This document shows positions 12,572 through 22,298 of a stretch of DNA of 64,000 nucleotides, one piece after another; positions within the stretch are counted from its first letter, which is position 1, and every line of letters starts with the position of its first letter. This DNA is from Ectobius pallidus. Taxonomy: Eukaryota > Arthropoda > Insecta > Blattodea > Ectobiidae. The stretch covers positions 139,587,686 through 139,651,685 of the forward strand of contig CAXKWD010000005.1 in assembly GCA_964059195.1 (NCBI GenBank), written 5' to 3'. The position numbers and the translations under genes were made by a program. The notes beneath the pieces were generated by a model. That model saw nothing but the letters and a program-made list of their open reading frames with translations. It made no database searches and was not told the DNA's origin.

Positions 12572-13379
12572 TTGAAAATATCGAAAAACGCGCCCAGAAT
12601 TCCGACAAGGCTAACCCCTTTGAAATTATCGAAAAATGCGCCCAGAATTCCGAAAAGGCTAACCCCTTTGAAAATTTCGAAAAATGCGCCCAGAATTCCG
12701 AGAAGGCTAACCAATTTGAAAATTTTGAAAAAAGCGCCCAGAATTCCGAGAAGGCTAACCCCTTTGAAAATTTTAAAAAATGCGCCCAGAATTCCGAGAA
12801 GGCTAACCCCTTTGAAAATTTCGAAAAATGCGCCCAGAATTCCGAGAAGGCTAACCCCTTTGAAAATTTCGAAAAATGCGCCGAGAATTCCGAGAAGGCT
12901 AACCCCTTTGAAAATTTCGAAAAATGCGCCCAGAATTCCGAGAAGGCTAACCCCTTTGAAAATTTCGAAAAATGCGCCCAGAATTCCGAGAAGGCTAACC
13001 CCTTTGAAAATTTCGAAAAATGCGCCCAGAATTCCGAGAAGGCTAACCCCTTTGAAAATTTCGAAAAATGGGCCCAGAATTCCGAGAAGGCTAACCCCTT
13101 TGAAAATTTCGAAAAATGCGCCCAGAATTCCGAGAAGGCTAACCCCTTTGAAAATTTCGAAAAATGGGCCCAGAATTCCGAGAAGGCTAACCCCTTTGAA
13201 AATTTCGAAAAATGCGCCCAGGATTCCGAGAAGGCTAACCCCTTTGAAAATTTTGAAAAATGGGCCCAGAATTCCGAGAAGGCTAACCCCTTTGAAAATT
13301 TCGAAAAATGCGCCCAGAATTCCGAGAAGGCTAACCCCTTTGAAAATTTCGAAATATGCATCGAGAATTCCGCGAAGGC
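12572..13379. repeat. Domain A unit 6, left part up to the gap
   Basis: Follows 359-1166 and 4676-5483 register for register (offsets 12213 and 7896), including the CCAATTTG monomer near 12711 and AATATGCATCGAG near 13353. It is cut by the N block directly after CCGCGAAGGC, at monomer base 14. Confidence 0.85.
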
Positions 13380-13579
13380 NNNNNNNNNNNNNNNNNNNNN
13401 NNNNNNNNNNNNNNNNNNNNNNNNNNNNNNNNNNNNNNNNNNNNNNNNNNNNNNNNNNNNNNNNNNNNNNNNNNNNNNNNNNNNNNNNNNNNNNNNNNNN
13501 NNNNNNNNNNNNNNNNNNNNNNNNNNNNNNNNNNNNNNNNNNNNNNNNNNNNNNNNNNNNNNNNNNNNNNNNNNNNNNN
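13380..13579. other. Assembly gap of exactly 200 N
   Basis: There are 200 consecutive N. The left flank stops at monomer base 14 and the right flank resumes at base 28, so an in-register gap would need 13 bp modulo 48, while 200 is 8 modulo 48. The length is therefore nominal, a placeholder between contigs and not a measured distance. A fixed 200-N spacer is the default of some Hi-C scaffolders (YaHS), which would fit a long-read chromosome-scale assembly; that attribution is inference. Confidence 0.97.
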
Positions 13580-15348
13580 AATTTCGAAAAATGCGCCCAG
13601 AATTCCGAGAAGGCTAACCCCTTTGAAAATTTCGAAAAATGCGCCCAGAATTCCGAGAAGGCTAAACCCTTTGAAAATTTCGAAAAATGCGCCCAGAATT
13701 CCGAGAAGGCTAACCCCTTTGAAAATTTCGAAAAATGGGCCCAGAATTCCGAGAAGGCTAACCCCTTTGAAAATTTCGAAAAATGCGCCCAGAATTCCGA
13801 GAAGGCTAACCCCTTTGAAAATTTCGAAAAATGGGCCCAGAATTCCGAGAAGGCTAACCCCTTTGAAAATTTCGAAAAATGCGCCCAGGATTCCGAGAAG
13901 GCTAACCCCTTTGAAAATTTTGAAAAATGGGCCCAGAATTCCGAGAAGGCTAACCCCTTTGAAAATTTCGAAAAATGCGCCCAGAATTCCGAGAAGGCTA
14001 ACCCCTTTGAAAATTTCGAAATATGCATCGAGAATTCCGCGAAGGCTAACCCCTTTGAAAATTTCGAAAAATGCGCCCAGAATTCCGAGAAGGCTAACCC
14101 CATTGAAAATTTCGATTAATGCGCACAGAATTCCGAGAAGGCTAACCCCTTTGAAAATTTCGAAAAATGCGCCCAGAATTCCGAGAAGGCTAACCGCTTT
14201 AAAAATTTCGAAAATGCGCCCAGAATTCCGAAAAGGCTAACCCCTTTGAAAATTTCGAAAAATGCGCCCAGATTTCCGAGAAGGCTTACCCCTTTGAAAA
14301 TTTCGAAAAATGCGCCCAGAATTCCGAGAAGGCTAACCCCTTTGAAAATTTCGAAAAATGCGCCCAGAATTCCGAGAAGGCTAACCCCTTTGAAAATTTC
14401 GAAAAATTCGCCCAGCATTCCGAGAAGGCTAACCCCTTTGAAAATTTCGAAAAATGGGCCCAGAATTCCGAGAAGGCTAACCCCTTTGAAAATTTCGAAA
14501 AATGCGCCCAGAATTCCGAGAAGGCTAACCCCTTTGAAAATTTCGAAATATGCACCGAGAATTCCGAGAAGGCTAACCCCTTTGAAAATTTCGAAAAATG
14601 CGCCCAGAATTCCGAGAAGGCTAACCCCTTTGAAAATTTCGAAAAATGCGCCGAGAATTCCGAGAAGGCTAACCCCTTTGAAAATTTCGAAAAATGCGCC
14701 CAGAATTCCGAGAAGGCTAACCCCTTTGAAAATTTCGAAAAATGCGCCCAGAATTCCGAGAAGGCTAACCCCTTTGAAAATTTCGAAAAATGCGCCCAGA
14801 ATTCCGAGAAGGCTAACCCCTTTGAAAATTTCGAAAAATGGGCCCAGAATTCCGAGAAGGCTAACCCCTTTGAAAATTTCGAAAAATGCGCCCAGAATTC
14901 CGAGAAGGCTAACCCCTTTGAAAATTTCGAAAAATGGGCCCAGAATTCCGAGAAGGCTAACCCCTTTGAAAATTTCGAAAAATGCGCCCAGGATTCCGAG
15001 AAGGCTAACCCCTTTGAAAATTTCGAAAAATGCGCCCAGAATTCCGAGAAGGCTAACCCCTTTGAAAATTTCGAAATATGCATCGAGAATTCCGCGAAGG
15101 CTAACCCCTTTGAAAATTTCGAAAAATGCGCCCAGAATTCCGAGAAGGCTAACCCCATTGAAAATTTCGATTAATGCGCACAGAATTCCGAGAAGGCTAA
15201 CCCCTTTGAAAATTTCGAAATATGCACCGAGAATTCCGAGAAGGCTAACCCCTTTGAAAATTTCGAAAAATGCGCCCAGAATTCCGAGAAGGCTAACCCC
15301 TTTGAAAATTTCGAAAATGCGCCCAGAATTCCGAGAAGGCTAACTCCT
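13580..15348. repeat. Domain A unit 6, right part after the gap
   Basis: Resumes in the middle of a unit. Bases 13580-14440 match 20050-20910 at offset 6470, including the rare CTAAACCC monomer (13663, also 20133). Bases 13580-14046 also match the left flank 12913-13379 in register, with one visible difference. It continues through GATTAATGCGCACAG near 14112 and again near 15170, with AATATGCATCGAG near 14022 and 15075. Confidence 0.8.
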
Positions 15349-16498
15349 TTGAAAATATCGAAAAACGCGCCCAGAATTCCGACAAGGCTAACCCCTTTGA
15401 AATTATCGAAAAATGCGCCCAGAATTCCGAAAAGGCTAACCCCTTTGAAAATTTCGAAAAATGCGCCCAGAATTCCGAGAAGGCTAACCAATTTGAAAAT
15501 TTTGAAAAAAGCGCCCAGAATTCCGAGAAGGCTAACCCCTTTGAAAATTTTAAAAAATGCGCCCAGAATTCCGAGAAGGCTAACCCCTTTGAAAATTTCG
15601 AAAAATGCGCCCAGAATTCCGAGAAGGCTAACCCCTTTGAAAATTTCGAAAAATGCGCCGAGAATTCCGAGAAGGCTAACCCCTTTGAAAATTTCGAAAA
15701 ATGCGCCCAGAATTCCGAGAAGGCTAACTCCTTTGAAAATTTCGAAAAATGCGCCCAGAATTCCGAGAAGGCTAACCCCTTTGAAAATTTCGAAAAATGC
15801 GCCCAGAATTCCGAGAAGGCTAACCCCTTTGAAAATTTCGAAAAATGGGCCCAGAATTCCGAGAAGGCTAACCCCTTTGAAAATTTCGAAAAATGCGCCC
15901 AGAATTCCGAGAAGGCTAACCCCTTTGAAAATTTCGAAAAATTCGCCCAGCATTCCGAGAAGGCTAACCCCTTTGAAAATTTCGAGAAATGCGCCCAGAA
16001 TTCCGAGAAGGCTAACCCCTTTGAAAATTTCGAAAAATGCGCCCAGAATTCCGAGAAGGCTAACCCCTTTGAAAATTTCGAAAAATGCGCCCAGAATTCC
16101 GAGAAGGCTAACCCCTTTGAAAATTTCGAAAAATGCGCCCAGAATTCCGAGAAGGCTAACCGCTTTAAAAATTTCGAAAATGCGCCCAGAATTCCGAAAA
16201 GGCTAACCCCTTTGAAAATTTCGAAAAATGCGCCCAGATTTCCGAGAAGGCTTACCCCTTTGAAAATTTCGAAAAATGCGCCCAGAATTCCGAGAAGGCT
16301 AACCCCTTTGAAAATTTCGAAAAATGCGCCCAGAATTCCGAGAAGGCTAACCCCTTTGAAAATTTCGAAATATGCACCGAGAATTCCGAGAAGGCTAACC
16401 CCTTTGAAAATTTCGAAAAATGCGCCCAGAATTCCGAGAAGGCTAACCCCTTTGAAAATTTCGAAAATGCGCCCAGAATTCCGAGAAGGCTAACTCCT
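15349..16498. repeat. Domain A short unit 7 (about 24 monomers)
   Basis: Marker-to-marker distance is 1150 bp, 24 x 48 minus 2. It starts like units 1 and 3 (CCAATTTG monomer near 15489, TTTTAAAAAATG near 15548) but drops the middle. It passes through a TTCGCCCAGCATTCC monomer near 15942 straight to the AACCGCTTTAAAAATTTC module near 16159. Confidence 0.8.
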
Positions 16499-16956
16499 TT
16501 GAAAATATCGAAAAACGCGCCCAGAATTCCGACAAGGCTAACCCCTTTGAAATTATCGAAAAATGCGCCCAGAATTCCGAAAAGGTTAACCCCTTTGAAA
16601 ATTTCGAAAAATGCGCCCAGAATTCCGAGAAGGCTAACCCCTTTGAAAATTTTGAAAAAAGCGCCCAGAATTCCGAGAAGGCTAACCCCTTTGAAAATTT
16701 TGAAAAATGCGCCCAGAATTCCGAGAAGGCTAACCCCTTTGAAAATTTCGAAAAATGCGCCCAGAATTCCGAGAAGGCTAACCCCTTTGAAAATTTCGAA
16801 AAATGCGCCGAGAATTCCGAGAAGGCTAACCCCTTTAAAAATTTCGAAAAATGCGCCCAGAATTCCGAGAAGGCTAACCCCTTTGAAAATTTCGAAAAAT
16901 GCGCCCAGATTTCCGAGAAGGCTAACCCCTTTGAAAATTTCGAAAAATGCGCCCAG

Positions 16957-17530
16957 AATTCCCAGAAGGCTACCCCTTGAAAATTTCAAAAAATGCGCCC
17001 AGAATTCCGAGAAGGCTAACCCCTTTGAAAATTTCGAAAAATGCGCCCAGCATTCCGAGAAGGCTAACCCCTTTGACAATTTCGAAAAACGCGCCCAAAA
17101 TTCGGAGAAGGCTAACCCCTTTGAAAATTTCGAAAAATGCTCCCAGAATTCCGAGAAGGCTAACCCCTTTGAAAATTTCGAAAAATGCTCCCAGAATTCC
17201 GAGAAGGCTAACCCCTTTGAAAATTTCGAAAAATGCGCCCAGAATTCCGAGAAGGCTAACCCCTTTGAAAATTTTGAAAAAAGCGCCCAGAATTCCGAGA
17301 AGGCTAACCCCTTTGAAAATTTTGAAAAATGCGCCCAGAATTCCGAGAAGGCTAACCCCTTTGAAAATTTCGAAAAATGCGCCCAGAATTCCGAGAAGGC
17401 TAACCCCTTTGAAAATTTCGAAAAATGCGCCGAGAATTCCGAGAAGGCTAACCCCTTTAAAAATTTCGAAAAATGCGCCCAGAATTCCGAGAAGGCTAAC
17501 CCCTTTGAAAATTTCGAAAAATGCGCCCAG
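16957..17530. repeat. 574-bp 12-monomer block, copy 1
   Basis: One 46-bp monomer followed by eleven 48-bp monomers in the order plain, CAGCATTCC/GACAATTTC, GCTCCC, GCTCCC, plain, GAAAAAAGC, TTTTGAAAAATGC, plain, GCGCCGAG, TTTAAAAATTTC, plain. It is directly followed by an identical-looking copy. Confidence 0.92.
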
Positions 17531-18104
17531 AATTCCCAGAAGGCTACCCCTTGAAAATTTCAAAAAATGCGCCCAGAATTCCGAGAAGGCTAACCCCTTT
17601 GAAAATTTCGAAAAATGCGCCCAGCATTCCGAGAAGGCTAACCCCTTTGACAATTTCGAAAAACGCGCCCAAAATTCGGAGAAGGCTAACCCCTTTGAAA
17701 ATTTCGAAAAATGCTCCCAGAATTCCGAGAAGGCTAACCCCTTTGAAAATTTCGAAAAATGCTCCCAGAATTCCGAGAAGGCTAACCCCTTTGAAAATTT
17801 CGAAAAATGCGCCCAGAATTCCGAGAAGGCTAACCCCTTTGAAAATTTTGAAAAAAGCGCCCAGAATTCCGAGAAGGCTAACCCCTTTGAAAATTTTGAA
17901 AAATGCGCCCAGAATTCCGAGAAGGCTAACCCCTTTGAAAATTTCGAAAAATGCGCCCAGAATTCCGAGAAGGCTAACCCCTTTGAAAATTTCGAAAAAT
18001 GCGCCGAGAATTCCGAGAAGGCTAACCCCTTTAAAAATTTCGAAAAATGCGCCCAGAATTCCGAGAAGGCTAACCCCTTTGAAAATTTCGAAAAATGCGC
18101 CCAG
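17531..18104. repeat. 574-bp 12-monomer block, copy 2
   Basis: Immediate tandem repeat of 16957-17530 with the same 46-bp leader and the same order of eleven variants; I see no difference between the two. It indicates a recent in-register duplication. Confidence 0.92.
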
Positions 18105-18461
18105 AATTCCGAGAAGGCTAACCCCTTTGAAAATTTCGAAAAATGCGCCCAGAATTCCGAGAAGGCTAACCCCTTTGAAAATTTCGAAAAATGCGCCCAG
18201 AATTCCGAGAAGGCTAACCCCTTTGAAAATTTCGAAAAATGGGCCCAGAATTCCGAGAAGGCTAACCCCTTTGAAAATTTCGAAAAATGCGCCCAGAATT
18301 CCGAGAAGGCTAACCCCTTTGAAAATTTCGAAATATGCACCGAGAATTCCGAGAAGGCTAACCCCTTTGAAAATTTCGAAAAATGCGCCCAGAATTCCGA
18401 GAAGGCTAACCCCTTTGAAAATTTCGAAAATGCGCCCAGAATTCCGAGAAGGCTAACTCCT

Positions 18462-19660
18462 TTGAAAATATCGAAAAACGCGCCCAGAATTCCGACAAGG
18501 CTAACCCCTTTGAAATTATCGAAAAATGCGCCCACAATTCCGAGAAGGCTAACCCCTTTGAAAATTTCGAAAAATGCGCCGAGAATTCCGAGAAGTCTAA
18601 CCCCTTTAAAAATTTCGAAAAATGCGCCCAGAATTCCGAGAAGGCTAACCCCTTTGAAAATTTCGAAAAATGGGCCCAGAATTCCGAGAAGGCTAACCCC
18701 TACGAAAATTTCGAAAAATGCGCCCAGAATTCCGAGGAGGCTAACCCCTTTGAAAATTTCGAAAAATGCGCCCAGATTTCCGAGAAGGCTAACCCCTTTG
18801 AAAATTTCGAAAAATGCGCCCAGAATTCCGAGAAGGCTAACCCCTTTGAAAATTTCGAAAAATGCGCCCAGCATTCCGAGAAGGCTAACCCCTTTGACAA
18901 TTTCGAAAAACGCGCCCAAAATTCGGAGAAGGCTAACCCCTTTGAAAATTTCGAAAAATGCTCCCAGAATTCCGAGAAGGCTAACCCCTTTGAAAATTTC
19001 GAAAAATGCGCCCAGAATTCCGAGAAGGCTAACCCCTTTGAAAATTTTGAAAAAAGCGCCCAGAATTCCGAGAAGGCTAACCCCTTTGAAAATTTTGAAA
19101 AATGCGCCCAGAATTCCGAGAAGGCTAACCCCTTTGAAAATTTCGAAAAATGCGCCCAGAATTCCGAGAAGGCTAACCCCTTTGAAAATTTCGAAAAATG
19201 CGCCCAGAATTCTGAGAAGGCTAACCCCTTTAAAAATTTCGAAAAATGCGCCCAGAATTCCGAGAAGGCTAACCCCTTTGAAAATTTCGAAAAATGCGCC
19301 CAGAATTCCGAGAAGGCTAACCCCTTTGAAAATTTCGAAAAATGCGCCCAGAATTCCGAGAAGGCTAACCCCTTTGAAAATTTCGAAAAATGCGCCCAGA
19401 AGTCCGAGAAGGCTAACCCCTTTGAAAATTTCGAAAAATGGGCCCAGAATTCCGAGAAGGCTAACCCCTTTGAAAATTTCGAAAAATGCGCCCAGAATTC
19501 CGAGAAGGCTAACCCCTTTGAAAATTTCGAAATATGCACCGAGAATTCCGAGAAGGCTAACCCCTTTGAAAATTTCGAAAAATGCGCCCAGAATTCCGAG
19601 AAGGCTAACCCCTTTGAAAATTTCGAAAATGCGCCCAGAATTCCGAGAAGGCTAACTCCT
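18462..19660. repeat. Domain A short unit 9 (about 25 monomers)
   Basis: Marker-to-marker distance is 1199 bp, 25 x 48 minus 1. The opening is unusual: the monomer after the GACAAG marker reads CCCACAATTCC near 18531, and a GAAGTCTAACC monomer follows near 18591. The body (about 18840 onward) follows the order GACAATTTC, GCTCCC, GAAAAAAGC seen in the 12-monomer block of unit 8. Confidence 0.8.
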
Positions 19661-21628
19661 TTGAAAATATCGAAAAACGCGCCCAGAATTCCGACAAGGC
19701 TAACCCCTTTGAAATTATCGAAAAATGCGCCCAGAATTCCGAAAAGGTTAACCCCTTTGAAAATTTCGAAAAATGCGCCCAGAATTCCGAGAAGGCTAAC
19801 CCCTTTGAAAATTTTGAAAAAAGCGCCCAGAATTCCGAGAAGGCTAACCCCTTTGAAAATTTTGAAAAATGCGCCCAGAATTCCGAGAAGGCTAACCCCT
19901 TTGAAAATTTCGAAAAATGCGCCCAGAATTCCGAGAAGGCTAACCCCTTTGAAAATTTCGAAAAATGCGCCGAGAATTCCGAGAAGGCTAACCCCTTTAA
20001 AAATTTCGAAAAATGCGCCCAGAATTCCGAGAAGGCTAACCCCTTTGAAAATTTCGAAAAATGCGCCCAGAATTCCGAGAAGGCTAACCCCTTTGAAAAT
20101 TTCGAAAAATGCGCCCAGAATTCCGAGAAGGCTAAACCCTTTGAAAATTTCGAAAAATGCGCCCAGAATTCCGAGAAGGCTAACCCCTTTGAAAATTTCG
20201 AAAAATGGGCCCAGAATTCCGAGAAGGCTAACCCCTTTGAAAATTTCGAAAAATGCGCCCAGAATTCCGAGAAGGCTAACCCCTTTGAAAATTTCGAAAA
20301 ATGGGCCCAGAATTCCGAGAAGGCTAACCCCTTTGAAAATTTCGAAAAATGCGCCCAGGATTCCGAGAAGGCTAACCCCTTTGAAAATTTTGAAAAATGG
20401 GCCCAGAATTCCGAGAAGGCTAACCCCTTTGAAAATTTCGAAAAATGCGCCCAGAATTCCGAGAAGGCTAACCCCTTTGAAAATTTCGAAATATGCATCG
20501 AGAATTCCGCGAAGGCTAACCCCTTTGAAAATTTCGAAAAATGCGCCCAGAATTCCGAGAAGGCTAACCCCATTGAAAATTTCGATTAATGCGCACAGAA
20601 TTCCGAGAAGGCTAACCCCTTTGAAAATTTCGAAAAATGCGCCCAGAATTCCGAGAAGGCTAACCGCTTTAAAAATTTCGAAAATGCGCCCAGAATTCCG
20701 AAAAGGCTAACCCCTTTGAAAATTTCGAAAAATGCGCCCAGATTTCCGAGAAGGCTTACCCCTTTGAAAATTTCGAAAAATGCGCCCAGAATTCCGAGAA
20801 GGCTAACCCCTTTGAAAATTTCGAAAAATGCGCCCAGAATTCCGAGAAGGCTAACCCCTTTGAAAATTTCGAAAAATTCGCCCAGCATTCCGAGAAGGCT
20901 AACCCCTTTGAAAATTTCGAGAAATGCGCCCAGAATTCCGAGAAGGCTAACCCCTTTGAAAATTTCGAAAAATTCGCCCAGAATTCCGAGAAGGTTAACC
21001 CCTTTGAAAATTTCGAAAAATGCGCCCAGAATTCCGAGAAGGCTAACCCCTTTGAAAATTTCGAAATATGCACCGAGAATTCCGAGAAGGCTAACCCCTT
21101 TGAAAATTTCGGAAAATGCGCCTAGAATTCCGAGAAGGCTAACCCCTTTGAAAATTTCGAAAAATGCGCCCAGAATTCCGAGAAGGCTAACCCCTTTAAA
21201 AATTTCGAAAAATGCGCCCAGAATTCCGAGAAGGCTAACCCCTTTGAAAATTTCGAAAAATGCGCCCAGAATTCCGAGAAGGCTAACCCCTTTGAAAATT
21301 TCGAAAAATGCGCCCAGAATTCCGAGAAGGCTAACCCCTTTGAAAATTTCGAAAAATGCGCCCAGAATTCCGAGAAGGCTAACCCCTTTGAAAGTTTCGA
21401 AAAATGGGCCCAGAATTCCGAGAAGGCTAACACCCCTTTGAAAATTTCGAAAAATGCGCCCAGAATTCCGAGAAGGCTAACCCCTTTGAAAATTTCGAAA
21501 TATGCACCGAGAATTCCGAGAAGGCTAACCCCTTTGAAAATTTCGAAAAATGCGCCCAGAATTCCGAGAAGGCTAACCCCTTTGAAAATTTCGAAAATGC
21601 GCCCAGAATTCCGAGAAGGCTAACTCCT
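19661..21628. repeat. Domain A unit 10 (41 monomers)
   Basis: Marker-to-marker distance is 1968 bp, exactly 41 x 48. This is coincidental bookkeeping: two 47-bp monomers are offset by a 50-bp monomer with a 2-bp insertion near 21431 (CTAACACCCC). The segment 20050-20910 is the closest relative of the sequence right of the gap. Confidence 0.85.
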
Positions 21629-22159
21629 TTGAAAATATCGAAAAACGCGCCCAGAATTCCGACAAGGCTAACCCCTTTGAAATTATCGAAAAATGCGCCC
21701 AGAATTCCGAAAAGGTTAACCCCTTTGAAAATTTCGAAAAATGCGCCCAGAATTCCGAGAAGGCTAACCCCTTTGAAAATTTCGAAAAAAGCGCCCAGAA
21801 TTCCGAGAAGGCTAACCCCTTTGAAAATTTCGAAAAATGCGCCCAGAATTCCGAGAAGGCTAACCCCTTTGAAAATTTCGAAAAATGCGCCCAGAATTCC
21901 GAGAAGGCTAACCCCTTTGAAAATTTCGAAAAATGCGCCGAGAATTCCGAGAAGGCTAACCCCTTTAAAAATTTCGAAAAATGCGCCCAGAATTCCGAGA
22001 AGGCTAACCCCTTTGAAAATTTCGAAAAATGCGCCCAGAATTCCGAGAAGGCTAACCCCTTTGAAAATTTCGAAAAATGCGCCCAGAATTCCGAGAAGGC
22101 TAAACCCTTTGAAAATTTCGAAAAATGCGCCCAGAATTCCGAGAAGGCTAACCCCTTTA
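21629..22159. repeat. Last domain A unit, truncated at the A/B junction
   Basis: Begins with the domain A marker and GGTTAACC monomer. It runs about 11 monomers, including GCGCCGAG near 21935 and CTAAACCC near 22102, then enters the shared CCTTTAAAAATTTC plus AATGCGCCC (47-bp) module at about 22155-22185 and switches to domain B variants. The last domain-A-specific variant is at about 22102. Confidence 0.8.
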
Positions 22160-22298
22160 AAAATTTCGAAAATGCGCCCAGAATTCCGAAAAGGCTAACC
22201 CCTTTGAAAATTTCGAAAAATCGCCCAGAATTCCGAGAAGGCTAACCCCTTTGAAAATTTCGAAAAATGCGCCCAGAATTCCGTGAAGGCTAACCACT
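22160..22298. repeat. A/B junction module and first domain B monomers
   Basis: The module CCTTTAAAAATTTCG, AAAATGCGCCC, CCGAAAAGG occurs in both domains (1315 has the GCTTTAAAAATTTC form in A; 23683 and 25505 in B). Immediately after it come the first AATCGCCC (47-bp) monomer at about 22221 and the first domain B GTGAAGG monomer near 22283. Confidence 0.75.

Larger units (their letters stand above)
16499..18461. repeat. Domain A unit 8 (about 41 monomers) with internal 12-mer duplication
   Basis: Marker-to-marker distance is 1963 bp, 41 x 48 minus 5. It contains a 574-bp tandem duplication of 12 monomers (16957-17530 and 17531-18104), each copy starting with a 46-bp monomer and repeating the same order of variants. 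The opening uses GGTTAACCCC (HpaI-type GTTAAC), as do the units starting at 2469 and 19661. Confidence 0.85.
1..22150. repeat. Domain A: low-indel satellite subfamily
   Basis: This domain is defined by variants that are absent or rare to its right: GAAATATGCACCGAG (for example near 227, 2338, 3729, 9707 and 21487), the marker pair CTAACTCC plus GACAAG, ATTCGCCCAGCATTCC, TTCGGAAAATGCGCCTAG, and AATGGGCCCAG. Nearly every monomer is exactly 48 bp. The spacings between markers are whole numbers of monomers minus only 0-5 bp, except where a 16-bp truncation is included. This keeps the register for kilobases and is why very long open frames appear here. The right edge lies between about 22110 and 22220, inside a module common to both domains. 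Confidence 0.9.
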
